A stretch of 64,000 bases of DNA from Pectobacterium wasabiae CFBP 3304 (GTDB lineage: Bacteria > Pseudomonadota > Gammaproteobacteria > Enterobacterales > Enterobacteriaceae): contig NZ_CP015750.1 of the NCBI RefSeq assembly GCF_001742185.1, positions 2,604,001 to 2,668,000 on the forward strand, in the 5' to 3' direction. The translations under genes were made by a program, and so were the position numbers. Shown here piece by piece: positions 7,148-15,702 of the stretch; position 1 is the stretch's first letter; every line of letters starts with the position of its first letter. The notes beneath the pieces are model-generated. The model was not told the DNA's origin. It made no database searches and saw only the letters and a program-made list of their open reading frames with translations.

Positions 7148-8794
7148 ATGGAAATATTTTTTACGATTCTTATTTTAACCCTGGTTGTCTCCCTATCCGG
7201 GGTGGTTACCCGCATTTTACCTTTTCAAATTCCTCTGCCTTTAATGCAAATTGCATTGGGTGCCATTCTTGCCTGGCCCCAGTTCGGTTTGCATGTTGAT
7301 TTCAATCCTGAGCTGTTTATGGTGCTTTTCATTCCGCCTCTGCTGTTTGCCGATGGCTGGAAAACGCCCACGCGTGAGTTCCTAAAACACGGTCGGGAAA
7401 TTATTGGGTTGGCGCTGGTACTGGTACTAATTACTGTGGCGGGTATTGGCTATTTTATCTACTGGATGGTACCAGGGATGCCGCTAATTGCCGCTTTCGC
7501 GCTGGCTGCCGTGCTGTCGCCGACCGATGCCGTCGCGCTGTCTGGCATTGTGGGTGAAGGTCGTATTCCGAAAAAACTGATGGGTATTTTGCAGGGCGAA
7601 GCGTTGATGAACGATGCGTCCGGCCTGGTGTCATTGAAGTTTGCGGTCGCGATTGCGATGGGCACCATGGTGTTTACGGTGTCCGGTGCGACGCTGGAAT
7701 TTATTCAGGTGGCGCTAGGTGGGCTGTTGGCGGGCGTTGGGGTGACCTGGATATTCGGTAAATCGCTGCGCGTGATTAGTCGCTGGAGCGGCGATGATGC
7801 GGCAACGCAGATTGTGTTGCTGCTACTGTTGCCTTTTGCCTCGTATCTGATTGCAGAACACATCGGCGTGTCGGGTATCTTGGCGGCGGTGGCCGCAGGG
7901 ATGACCATCGGCCAGTCGGGTGTGATCCGTAGCGCCCCGCTAACGATGCGGATGCGTGCTAACGGCGTGTGGTCGATGCTGGAGTTTGTGTTCAACGGTA
8001 TGGTATTCATCATGCTGGGCCTGCAATTGCCGGACATTCTGGAAACCTCGGTTACGCAGGCGGAGCTGGATCCAACGGTTGAAACCTGGATGCTGTTTAC
8101 CGATATCGCGATCATCTATGGTGCTCTGCTATTGCTACGTTTCTGCTGGCTGTGGATGATGAAAACATACAGCCTACACATCCAGAAAAAGCGCCCGATG
8201 ATCTTCGCCGAATTTTCCACGCGTGAGCTATGGATCGCTTCCTTTGCTGGCGTGCGGGGAGCGATTACGTTGGCGGGTGTGCTGTCTATCCCGCTGTTGC
8301 TGACTGATGGCACTGCGTTTCCGTCACGCTATCAGTTGGTGTTTATCGCCACGGGCGTTATTTTATTTTCTCTGCTTTGTGGCGTATTGGCGCTACCGTT
8401 TCTGTTGCGCGGCGTGGTGGTGGCGGACAAAGCGGCACATGCCAAAGAAATCCGCATGGCGCGTATGGCCGTGGCGGAAGTGGCGATTAAAAGCATGCAC
8501 AAAATGGAGGAGCGTCTGGCAGCCGATAGAGAGGAAAACATTGACGAGCAGGTGCTAAAAGAAGTCAGCGCGCGCGTTATTGGTAACCTACGCCGACGGC
8601 TCATTAATAAAGACGATCCTGAAAACGGTATGTTGATTGAGGATCTGGAGCGGCGTTTCCGCCTGACGGCGTTGAATTCCGAGCGTGCGGAGTTGTATCA
8701 CTTGCGTGCTATTCAGCAGATCAGCAATGAGACGTTGCAAAAAATGCTGCGCGATCTCGATCTAATGGAAGCGCTCCTGATCGAAAATGAGTAA
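7148..8794 (+). CDS. yjcE: CPA1-family Na+/H+ antiporter YjcE
   Basis: A 548-residue inner-membrane cation/proton antiporter. About 12 transmembrane helices fill residues 1-410, with the CPA1 signatures ALAAVLSPTDAVALSGI, GEALMNDASGLVSLKFA (the ND pair of the ion site) and FAGVRGAITLAGVLSIPLL. A cytoplasmic, charged tail of about 130 residues follows (MEERLAADREENID, LERRFRLTALNSERAELYHLR). It is closely similar to E. coli YjcE throughout and keeps its position after ghxP. RBS TAAGGAAAGC precedes the start. Confidence 0.92.
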   Translation: MEIFFTILILTLVVSLSGVVTRILPFQIPLPLMQIALGAILAWPQFGLHVDFNPELFMVLFIPPLLFADGWKTPTREFLKHGREIIGLALVLVLITVAGIGYFIYWMVPGMPLIAAFALAAVLSPTDAVALSGIVGEGRIPKKLMGILQGEALMNDASGLVSLKFAVAIAMGTMVFTVSGATLEFIQVALGGLLAGVGVTWIFGKSLRVISRWSGDDAATQIVLLLLLPFASYLIAEHIGVSGILAAVAAGMTIGQSGVIRSAPLTMRMRANGVWSMLEFVFNGMVFIMLGLQLPDILETSVTQAELDPTVETWMLFTDIAIIYGALLLLRFCWLWMMKTYSLHIQKKRPMIFAEFSTRELWIASFAGVRGAITLAGVLSIPLLLTDGTAFPSRYQLVFIATGVILFSLLCGVLALPFLLRGVVVADKAAHAKEIRMARMAVAEVAIKSMHKMEERLAADREENIDEQVLKEVSARVIGNLRRRLINKDDPENGMLIEDLERRFRLTALNSERAELYHLRAIQQISNETLQKMLRDLDLMEALLIENE

Positions 8795-8855
8795 TACGTA
8801 GCGAGGTGCTCCCCGCTACTACGTTGATTTCTTTCCCCTCTCTTTCTTTCCTCTA

Positions 8856-8889
8856 CATCCCCCTTGCGTAAGCGATGGGGATGTTTTTT
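8856..8889 (+). terminator. Intrinsic terminator after yjcE
   Basis: Stem CATCCCC/GGGGATG with an inner CTT/AAG helix, followed directly by six T residues (8884-8889). It lies 62 bases after the yjcE stop. Confidence 0.8.
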
Positions 8890-8942
8890 ATACGCCGGTT
8901 CTAAGAACTCCGTCGGCGATTGTAAACTGCTTGTCATTAAAT

Positions 8943-8961
8943 GATAATGATTGTTATTATC
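8943..8961. promoter_or_regulatory. Fur box upstream of the two-component operon
   Basis: GATAATGATTGTTATTATC matches the 19-base Fur consensus (GATAATGATAATCATTATC) at 16 of 19 positions. It lies 147 bases before the response-regulator start. Apart from that gene, nothing on either strand nearby is a plausible target. Confidence 0.65.
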
Positions 8962-9057
8962 CGTAGGACTTTTCTTAGAAGTAAAAAGCGGCCCGCGTGG
9001 TATCAAAACCGTGTGGGGAGAATGGCTGTTTGAAAGACCAGATAAAAAATAAACGCG

Positions 9058-9075
9058 TATTAACCCTATATTAAC
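9058..9075. promoter_or_regulatory. 11-bp-spaced direct repeat before the response regulator
   Basis: TATTAAC occurs twice with starts 11 bases apart (9058-9064 and 9069-9075), 33 bases before the ATG. OmpR/PhoB-type regulators bind tandem half-sites about one helical turn apart, so this may be the autoregulatory site. Confidence 0.35.
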
Positions 9076-9107
9076 GAGGGAATAAGCCGTGTTTATAGGG
9101 GAGTATT

Positions 9108-9818
9108 ATGCGTGTATTAGTGGTTGATGATGATTCTGTGCTGTGCCATTGGCTGGGGTCTAAATTACATTCCCACGGCCATTCTTGTCGGATGGTTCAC
9201 GATGGTGCACACGCATTAAAAGCGATCAAAGATGAAGTTTATGATGTCGTTCTACTGGACAGAATGCTACCTATCATGGATGGATTTACGGTATTACGTG
9301 AATTACAAGGGTCGCGTCATCCGCCTATTATGCTGCTTTCGGCTCTGGATCGTGATGTTGATCGCGTCATGGGATTAGAACTTGGCGCGGAAGATTATCT
9401 CGGTAAACCTTTCAACTTTAATGAGCTGAGATTACGTCTGGATATTATGGCGCGGCGTGGTAAACGTCATGCGGATAATCCTTCGATCCTGACTTTTGAA
9501 GATCTGCAACTTGACCGCATGCAGCGTGTGGCATGGCGCGGTAGCAAACGTATCGATCTGACCGATAAAGAGATCAAGTTACTGATTATATTGATGGAAA
9601 ATCCGGGGCAAGCGATTACGCGCACGATGTTGCTAGAACGAGTATGGGGCTATAATTTTGATCCGCAGACCAATCTGATCGACGTTCATATGTCAAAGCT
9701 GCGGGCGAAAATTGATAAAGGATTCCCTCGTCCATTAATTAAAACGCTGAGAGCAATGGGCTATGCATTAGGCGCGGTAGATAAGGGCAAAACCGATGTT
9801 GGCAGCCACGCTGAATAA
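9108..9818 (+). CDS. OmpR/PhoB-type response regulator
   Basis: A 236-residue two-component regulator. The receiver domain (1-115) has the acidic pair in VVDDDS, the phospho-acceptor Asp51 in DVVLLDRMLP, and the conserved lysine in LGKPFNF. The C-terminal winged helix (130-230) has the pattern IDLTDKEIKLLIILMENPG, MLLERVWGYNFDPQTNLIDVHMSKLR. It overlaps the downstream sensor kinase gene by 23 bases. The position immediately before flp and the tad genes suggests it controls Flp pilus expression (inference), and the upstream Fur box suggests iron input. The exact orthologue is not recognised. Confidence 0.88.
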   Translation: MRVLVVDDDSVLCHWLGSKLHSHGHSCRMVHDGAHALKAIKDEVYDVVLLDRMLPIMDGFTVLRELQGSRHPPIMLLSALDRDVDRVMGLELGAEDYLGKPFNFNELRLRLDIMARRGKRHADNPSILTFEDLQLDRMQRVAWRGSKRIDLTDKEIKLLIILMENPGQAITRTMLLERVWGYNFDPQTNLIDVHMSKLRAKIDKGFPRPLIKTLRAMGYALGAVDKGKTDVGSHAE

Positions 9819-11295
9819 AATAAAAATAAAGAGGCTGGGGCAGCGCTGGCAGATAAAAATAACACACTGGCAATTACTTGGGGCAAGCCAATATCCTGGT
9901 TTTTTATGCACCTCTAATTTTCGCCAGGCAATAACCATTGTTTTTCTGTTCTTATTGATGATGCTGATGTGTATTGTTGGCTTCAGTTCATTAAGTGAAA
10001 CATTGATTAGAACGCATGTTCGCGAAGTTATTCTGGGTAATATTTACGATTACTCAATGCAGTCGCATTTAACAAATGCTGATAGCTTGATTACGCAATT
10101 GCGGCAGGATAACCGAGCGAAAGGTGACGAGTTACCGCTGTTTCTGGTGATGGATAAATACGGTGATATTCTGTATCACAATCATTCGTTAAAGACGCAT
10201 CCATTAACACCCCATCCTGCAAGTATGCATCCTCTGGAAATGCGGCAACATACTGATTGCCAGATGGACGTCAGTTGTCTCAAGGCCGAAATTTCCAGTC
10301 CAGACGATCCCAATCTGATTGGTTTGTCCGTCATGTTGGATGACGGAGGCGTATTGTTTACTGCGTACAACATTCGGCCCATGTTGGAACGGGTGAGAAC
10401 GATTCCGCTGGTTGCGGGGGCTGGGCTATTTATTGTTCTGCTCTTCTGCCTGTTTGTTAGTCGGCATTTCAGCTTACGCAGTTTACGTAGTGTGGAGAAA
10501 ATCCGCACGGCCTTGCATCGCTACAGCAGCGGTGAGCAGCAGGTGCGTATGCCGCTGTCGCCTTACGACGATGATTTTGACAGCCTGAGCGCGGATATTA
10601 ACCAGAATCTGGAGCGTATCGAGCGCCTGATGGAGCAGGTACGTAACACATCGAGCCATGTCGCGCACGAACTGCGGACGCCGTTGACGCATTTGCAAAA
10701 CCGCCTGTTCAACCTGACGGAACGTACAGGGCTAGATAACGACATTCGCGATGAATTGAATTTGGCCGTGGACGAGGTGCATAAAATCCTCGGGCTGTTC
10801 CGGACCGTGATGCGCATCGGTGAAATTGAAAGTGGGCGCTGCGTGCATCAATTTGAACATATTGAAGCGCGCCAACTGCTGGAAGAAATTGCTGAATATT
10901 ATCAACCGCTGGCGGAAGCGCGCGATTGCCAACTGAAGATTGAAATCAAGGCCGGTATCCAACTCTTTGGCGATCGGGCGCTGCTGTTTCAGGCACTGGC
11001 GAATCTGGTGGAGAACGCGCTGAAATACGCCGCCCAGGGGAAATATATCACGTTGAGTGTGACGCTTTATCGCGGCTGGATCGCTCTGAGCGTCGCCGAT
11101 CGGGGGCCGGGTATCCCGCCAGCACTTCATGCTAAAGCATTACAGCGTTTTCAACGGCTGGATACCTGGTTTCAGTCTGGTTATGGTCTGGGACTCTCTT
11201 TGGTTCAGGCGATTACCGACCTGCATGGTGGAAAGCTTTATCTGGATTCCTCCGAGCCCGGCTTGAACGTCTACCTTTGCCTTAACCGCAGTTAG
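9796..11295 (+). CDS. Sensor histidine kinase, partner of the preceding regulator
   Basis: A 499-residue membrane kinase. TM1 spans about residues 44-66 and TM2 about 203-222, enclosing a periplasmic sensor region of about 135 residues containing two cysteines (TDCQMDVSCLK) that may form a disulfide or bind a ligand. A HAMP domain follows, then the H-box SSHVAHELRTPLTHLQ with phospho-acceptor His291, N-box ALANLVENALKYAA, G1 DRGPGIP and G2 GYGLGLSLV. The N-terminal cytoplasmic stretch of about 43 residues is longer than usual. The gene overlaps the regulator gene, so they are translationally coupled. The signal is unknown. Confidence 0.88.
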   Translation: MLAATLNKIKIKRLGQRWQIKITHWQLLGASQYPGFLCTSNFRQAITIVFLFLLMMLMCIVGFSSLSETLIRTHVREVILGNIYDYSMQSHLTNADSLITQLRQDNRAKGDELPLFLVMDKYGDILYHNHSLKTHPLTPHPASMHPLEMRQHTDCQMDVSCLKAEISSPDDPNLIGLSVMLDDGGVLFTAYNIRPMLERVRTIPLVAGAGLFIVLLFCLFVSRHFSLRSLRSVEKIRTALHRYSSGEQQVRMPLSPYDDDFDSLSADINQNLERIERLMEQVRNTSSHVAHELRTPLTHLQNRLFNLTERTGLDNDIRDELNLAVDEVHKILGLFRTVMRIGEIESGRCVHQFEHIEARQLLEEIAEYYQPLAEARDCQLKIEIKAGIQLFGDRALLFQALANLVENALKYAAQGKYITLSVTLYRGWIALSVADRGPGIPPALHAKALQRFQRLDTWFQSGYGLGLSLVQAITDLHGGKLYLDSSEPGLNVYLCLNRS

Positions 11296-11619
11296 TCCGT
11301 CTATTGGTTAATAGCGCTGCGGGTTAACATCTTGCGGGGTAAATGGTCACATATTGCTCGCTACGGTGTTTCTCTCCTCGATTTTTTATGAATATCCCTG
11401 CAAAAAACATGAATATTTATTGATTTTATTCGTAAGGCTGAAGTGTGTTACTTATTGATTTATATTGATAATTATTTGTATGGAAAGATTAACGAATATT
11501 AATGTTCTACTGCTTGCGGCGCTTGATAATAAGTCTCATTATTAATCTTATTATCATCATGGCTCCCCCGATTTCCAAGTAGGCCATGATTTCTTTGGCT
11601 GCGGATAGAGAATCTTTCC
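11296..11619. other. Intergenic region upstream of flp
   Basis: A 324-base AT-rich spacer that should hold the promoter of the tad locus. It contains the 9-bp inverted repeat at 11525-11555 and two loosely spaced ATTAA-type half-sites (11488-11493 and 11498-11503) resembling those before the response regulator. No small gene is supported. Confidence 0.4.
11525..11555. repeat. Inverted repeat upstream of flp
   Basis: GATAATAAG (11525-11533) and CTTATTATC (11547-11555) are perfect inverted copies separated by 13 bases, 64 bases before the flp start. This is a candidate operator or mRNA leader hairpin. No T run follows, so it is not a simple terminator. Confidence 0.5.
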
Positions 11620-11844
11620 ATGAAAAACATGAAAACAAAATTACGTTCTTTCCTGCGTGACGAAAGCGGTGTAACGGCAATCGAATACGGCATTCTTGCG
11701 GCGGCAATGGCGGCGGCCATTGGTGCTATTTTCGGCGGTGACGGTATCTTCGTGAAAGCGCTGAATGAAAAATTCACCCAAATCGCCGATCAGATTACCG
11801 GCACCGGTACGACGGGCGGTGGTTCATCTGGCGCTGCGAAATAA
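11620..11844 (+). CDS. flp: Flp-family type IVb pilin
   Basis: The 74-residue major subunit of Flp/Tad pili. A short basic leader ending DESG is followed by the mature start VTAIEYGILAAAMAAAIGAIF: cleavage is expected after Gly17, and the E5-Y6 pair of Flp pilins (GVTAIEY) is present. The hydrophobic helix drives pilus assembly. The C-terminus is Gly/Thr/Ser-rich (TGTGTTGGGSSG). It is the first gene of a complete tad locus. Pili of this type mediate adhesion and surface colonisation. A second in-frame ATG lies three codons downstream. Confidence 0.93.
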   Translation: MKNMKTKLRSFLRDESGVTAIEYGILAAAMAAAIGAIFGGDGIFVKALNEKFTQIADQITGTGTTGGGSSGAAK

Positions 11845-11854
11845 CGCACGCAAG

Positions 11855-12406
11855 ATGACGGATTACACGCACTGGCCGCAGATAGCACTACTGGTAGGGT
11901 GCTTGCTGTGGTGTATCAGCACCGATCTGTTAGTACGAAAAATTACCAATCAGGCGGTGTTGATTTTATTGCTGGGCTGGCTGTTCTTCAGCGCTTTACA
12001 TGTCCTGCAATCCGGTGCGTTAGATATGGCGGCATTACGGAAAATGCTATGGGCGTTGCCCGGTGCGGCGGCTGTTCTGGTTGTGGGATTTTTACTTTTC
12101 CTCACGGGCAGATTAGGTGCCGGGGATGTGAAGTTGATGAGTGTGCTGTGCCTGTGGGTTGGGCAAGGGCACCAGATCGTTTTCATCATGGTAACTGCGC
12201 TGGCTGGCGGTGTTTTGGCGCTCAGTCTGCCGCTGCTTAATACCGTACCCACAGCGGTTGCGCTGGGCGTGCAAACCACTAACCGGATATTCAAGAGTCG
12301 GTTGCCTATGCCACCCGCGTTGCCCGCCGATCTTTCTCAAGGCATACCTTACGGTGTCGCGATTGCATTTGGCGCGATATATGTCCTGATTTTTCCTTTG
12401 TTTTAA
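11855..12406 (+). CDS. tadV: Type IV prepilin peptidase TadV/CpaA
   Basis: A 183-residue polytopic aspartate protease that processes the Flp prepilin (and in other bacteria the TadE/TadF pseudopilins). The two active-site aspartates lie in STDLLVRKITN (near residue 23) and in GAGDVKLMSVLCLW. Five to six hydrophobic segments are present. It starts 10 bases after the flp stop. I chose ATG 11855 over an in-frame upstream start at 11765 because the latter would overlap most of the flp 3' end. Confidence 0.88.
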   Translation: MTDYTHWPQIALLVGCLLWCISTDLLVRKITNQAVLILLLGWLFFSALHVLQSGALDMAALRKMLWALPGAAAVLVVGFLLFLTGRLGAGDVKLMSVLCLWVGQGHQIVFIMVTALAGGVLALSLPLLNTVPTAVALGVQTTNRIFKSRLPMPPALPADLSQGIPYGVAIAFGAIYVLIFPLF

Positions 12407-12452
12407 TTCTGTCGCAGCTTTAAGACACACACGCTAGGGTAGGCCAGTTGAA

Positions 12453-13472
12453 ATGAAAGTGAACTCTACATACGTACTGTCAGGCGCGCTCGTTCTGGCA
12501 GGTATTGTTGCGTTGGTGGTACGCAGCCATCTCTCTTCCGCTCCCCCTCCGCCACCTCCGGTTGTTGTTCAGGCACCGGAAAAAACGGCCATTCTGGTGG
12601 CGGCGAAAGATCTGCATCCCGGTGACTTCATTGACCCCGCATCACTACGCTGGGACGAGACGGATAAACCGGTTTCCCGCACGTTCAATTTTGTGCGCGG
12701 TAAGGACAGCCAATCATTGCTATTCGGTGCGACGCTGCGTGAAACCGTGGCAGAAGGCTCCGCGCTGACGAGTAACGTGCTGGTGAGGCAGAATGAACCG
12801 GGCTTTGTCGCGGCTGTGTTGGGCAAAGGCAAGCGCGCTATTTCGGTGCCGACCAGCGCTGTTGCCAGCAACGCCGGGTTAGTCTCGCCAAACGATCGTG
12901 TTGATGTGATCCTCAGTATCAAAAAGGATGAGCAGCCCGAATTGATGCGTGAACAAACACGACCTTCATGGGTAGTGTCTCCTTCGACGGCTACGATATC
13001 TGTAGCTAAGCCTTTATTAGCATCAGAGTCTATTGTCTGCAATCTAAGAGTATTGGCCCTGAATAACCAAACCGATTCGGATATTCGTCCACGTCAAGAT
13101 GTTATTGCGGAAGATAATCTTGATTCTACGGAAAAGAGTCGTGTCCCGGCCACGACATCGTCCCGCCAACGCCCCATCAGTTTCCAAACTGTCACGCTCG
13201 AAGTGACGCCGAAACAGGCTGAAATTCTAGCTGTGGCAAAGGAAGTGGGCATGTTGCATTTAGCCATACGTAGCACCACGCCTGATGATACGGATAAAAC
13301 ATGTAACCGAGCAGATAATACGCTGTTGTCCGCGCTATCAAGGCACTCCAGCGTAACGTCGCTATCCCAAAGTACGGATATTTATAACAGTATGTCCGGT
13401 ATTACTGTTGGGCGCCAAGTCAAGACGTATCGCGCTGAACAAAAAGACGTGGTGGCGTTCCCTGCCCGATAG
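12453..13472 (+). CDS. rcpC: Flp pilus assembly protein RcpC/CpaB
   Basis: A 339-residue protein with an N-terminal signal anchor (STYVLSGALVLAGIVALVV), a proline-rich linker (SSAPPPPPPVVVQAP) and an SAF-like domain (TAILVAAKDLHPGDFIDPASLRW, about residues 45-110). A CpaB/RcpC domain follows (GKRAISVPTSAVASNAGLVSPNDRVDVILS, and later QTVTLEVTPKQAEILAVAKEVGMLHLAIRS). It acts in the periplasm with the secretin RcpA; SAF domains may bind glycan. The C-terminal tail of about 60 residues after the core is Ser/Thr-rich. Confidence 0.87.
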   Translation: MKVNSTYVLSGALVLAGIVALVVRSHLSSAPPPPPPVVVQAPEKTAILVAAKDLHPGDFIDPASLRWDETDKPVSRTFNFVRGKDSQSLLFGATLRETVAEGSALTSNVLVRQNEPGFVAAVLGKGKRAISVPTSAVASNAGLVSPNDRVDVILSIKKDEQPELMREQTRPSWVVSPSTATISVAKPLLASESIVCNLRVLALNNQTDSDIRPRQDVIAEDNLDSTEKSRVPATTSSRQRPISFQTVTLEVTPKQAEILAVAKEVGMLHLAIRSTTPDDTDKTCNRADNTLLSALSRHSSVTSLSQSTDIYNSMSGITVGRQVKTYRAEQKDVVAFPAR

Positions 13473-13552
13473 AACGAACACGTAATCTGACAGCCTGCGG
13501 AGAGCCGTGTGCTGATCGTAGAAAAATGAAGCCCATTACGGAAATTAAGTAA

Positions 13553-14980
13553 ATGACGATGTTTTCGCTGTTTTTGAAATCGGACGCTCGGGGAACGTGC
13601 AAACGGTTGCTGGTTGCCAGCCTATTTAATGCGGTACTGCCTGCCATGCTGATGTTGCCTGCCACCACGCAGGCTGCCGGGGTATCTGTAGCACCTGTCA
13701 CCGATGAGGTACGCCTGACGGTGCATCAGGGGCGCTTACTCCACCTTGATGCGTTGCCAGACAGCGTGCTGGTGGCCGATCCGAATATTGCCAGTTTTGA
13801 ACTGCCTTCGCCGGGTAATCTGTTTGTTTACGCCAAAAATGTCGGGACTACCACGCTCTATGCGATGGATGAAAATGGCAATGTCATCAACGCCATTCGC
13901 CTAGTGTCTGAGCATGATTTGAAAGCACTGAGTGAACGCATGAAGCGTGAATTCCCCGGTGCGGATATCCAACTGGAAGCCTCGATCCCCAGCGGCGTGA
14001 TTGTGCGCGGTAGTGTGGATACACCACAGGATGCCAAGCGCGTCATCGACAGCATTCAGACGTACATCAACGCCTCTTCAAACGGTGCACAAGGTGGCGG
14101 CGGGGGCGGTGACCAATTGCCAAGTTCCAGCGAATCCTCCGGCAAAGTGGTCAATCAGCTCAAAATCAAAACGCCTTCGCAAATCAATATTCAGGTACGC
14201 GTGGTGGAAGTGTCTCGCAAGTTGACCAGCGAGCTGGGGTTCAACTGGGCGGCATCGCTGAGCACTGGTAGTGGCAATATGAGTGCGGGCAGTGGTTCGC
14301 GTCTTAATCTGTTCAACGCCACAACGGGTAGATTTGCTAACCCAACGGATTCTGGTTTTCTGAATTTTGGTCGCTCCAGATTGAGTGGGCTATTAACCGC
14401 CATGAACCAGCAGGGTATGGCAACCGTGTTAGCCGAACCCAACCTGACGGCGATGTCAGGGGAAACGGCTGCGTTTGCCGCTGGCGGGGAAGTGCCGATC
14501 GTTCTGATCACCAATAACAGTGTCAGCATTGATTACAAATCCTACGGTGTGATCCTGCGTATGACGCCGACGCTGCTGTCTGCCAACCGCATCAGTCTGC
14601 ACATTGCGCCAGAAGTCAGTGAACTTACCGATGTGGGTTCCGTACAGTTGGAAGGCGGTTCGCGTATTCCGGCATTAACGGTACGCCGTGCGGATACTAC
14701 GGTAGAACTGGCCAGCGGACAAAGCTTTGCGCTGGCAGGTATGTTGCGCAGTGCCGGTAGTCAAACGATAAACGGCGTGCCGGGGCTAAGTGGTATCCCG
14801 ATGTTTGGTCGCCTGTTTGAAAGCGAATCCACCAGCCACGAAGAAACGGAACTGGTGATCATTGCGACCGCCTACGTCGTCGAACCGGTTAACGCGGGCG
14901 ACCTTCAGACGCCGGGACAAGGCATAAAAACGCTGGATTCGTCCATGCCACGTTCTGCATCTATCGGCTATCTCTATTGA
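13553..14980 (+). CDS. rcpA: Flp pilus secretin RcpA/CpaC
   Basis: The 475-residue outer-membrane secretin channel for the Tad pilus. A signal peptide ends near AATTQAAG (about residue 42). The N-terminal RcpA domain (VRLTVHQGRLLHLDALPDSVLVADPNIASFEL) and a BON-like repeat (GVIVRGSVDTPQDAKRVIDS) come next. A Gly-rich linker separates them from the secretin domain (NIQVRVVEVSRKLTSELGFNWA; VLAEPNLTAMSGETAAFAAGGEVP; GVPGLSGIPMFGRLF; ETELVIIATAYVV). Length and order fit the family. It is followed after 21 bases by rcpB. Confidence 0.92.
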   Translation: MTMFSLFLKSDARGTCKRLLVASLFNAVLPAMLMLPATTQAAGVSVAPVTDEVRLTVHQGRLLHLDALPDSVLVADPNIASFELPSPGNLFVYAKNVGTTTLYAMDENGNVINAIRLVSEHDLKALSERMKREFPGADIQLEASIPSGVIVRGSVDTPQDAKRVIDSIQTYINASSNGAQGGGGGGDQLPSSSESSGKVVNQLKIKTPSQINIQVRVVEVSRKLTSELGFNWAASLSTGSGNMSAGSGSRLNLFNATTGRFANPTDSGFLNFGRSRLSGLLTAMNQQGMATVLAEPNLTAMSGETAAFAAGGEVPIVLITNNSVSIDYKSYGVILRMTPTLLSANRISLHIAPEVSELTDVGSVQLEGGSRIPALTVRRADTTVELASGQSFALAGMLRSAGSQTINGVPGLSGIPMFGRLFESESTSHEETELVIIATAYVVEPVNAGDLQTPGQGIKTLDSSMPRSASIGYLY

Positions 14981-15001
14981 GTCCGTGAGGGGCAATCAAC
15001 T

Positions 15002-15688
15002 ATGAAAACAATTAATAAAAATCACCCTCCTCTTCGCCGACTACACATCAGTGCGGCGGTGCTTACTGCAGTCTTTCTGCTATCAGGGTGTGGGTGGAAT
15101 AAACCGATTAACAGCGTGCGTATGCAGCGCTTTGATCAGCCCGCGCTTCAACCGGTTGCTGTCCAACCTTCATCGGTGTCAGTGCCGCTATTGGTCGCGC
15201 CGAACGGACGGGGGTTCCTCCCTGAATCCTTACGACAGCTCAATATCATGTTGAAAGATCAGGGACGTTTGTCCGCGCAGACGCTGACGTTGATCCCGCA
15301 CAGTGCGAGCGGTGAGCAGATGGCCGGGCGACTGGCGACCGTGCTGAAAAACGCCGGTGCCGATGCACGGAACGTCAAGCAGATGCGCCGTTCTACGGCG
15401 AGTGGTCAGACTGGCGATCTGGAAGTGATCTCCGAGGCGCTGGTGGTCAAAACTACCCGCTGCACGATCAACGATCCAAACCAACTGATGGTGAAGCCGT
15501 TTGATGGCGTCGGCTATCTGGGCTGCGCCACACAAAACAATCTGGCGATGATGGTCGCTGAACCTCGCGATCTGATCCAGGCGAAAGCGCTGGATAATGC
15601 GGATGGCGTGGCGGCGGTCAATAGCATCGAACGCTATCACAAAGGTGAAGTGAAAGAGCTCATCGACATTAACTTTGAAGAAGATTAA
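15002..15688 (+). CDS. rcpB: Flp pilus assembly lipoprotein RcpB/CpaD
   Basis: A 228-residue lipoprotein with signal peptide and lipobox LLSGC (acylated Cys near residue 30). The CpaD-like core runs from residue 60, with the pattern LTLIPHSASGEQMAGRLATVLKNAGAD and the end of the domain FDGVGYLGCATQNNLAMMVAEPRDLIQAKAL, which is diagnostic for the CpaD family. It probably helps place or gate the RcpA secretin in the outer membrane. It starts 21 bases after rcpA. Confidence 0.88.
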   Translation: MKTINKNHPPLRRLHISAAVLTAVFLLSGCGWNKPINSVRMQRFDQPALQPVAVQPSSVSVPLLVAPNGRGFLPESLRQLNIMLKDQGRLSAQTLTLIPHSASGEQMAGRLATVLKNAGADARNVKQMRRSTASGQTGDLEVISEALVVKTTRCTINDPNQLMVKPFDGVGYLGCATQNNLAMMVAEPRDLIQAKALDNADGVAAVNSIERYHKGEVKELIDINFEED

Positions 15689-15702
15689 GGGCGTGACATT
15701 CC

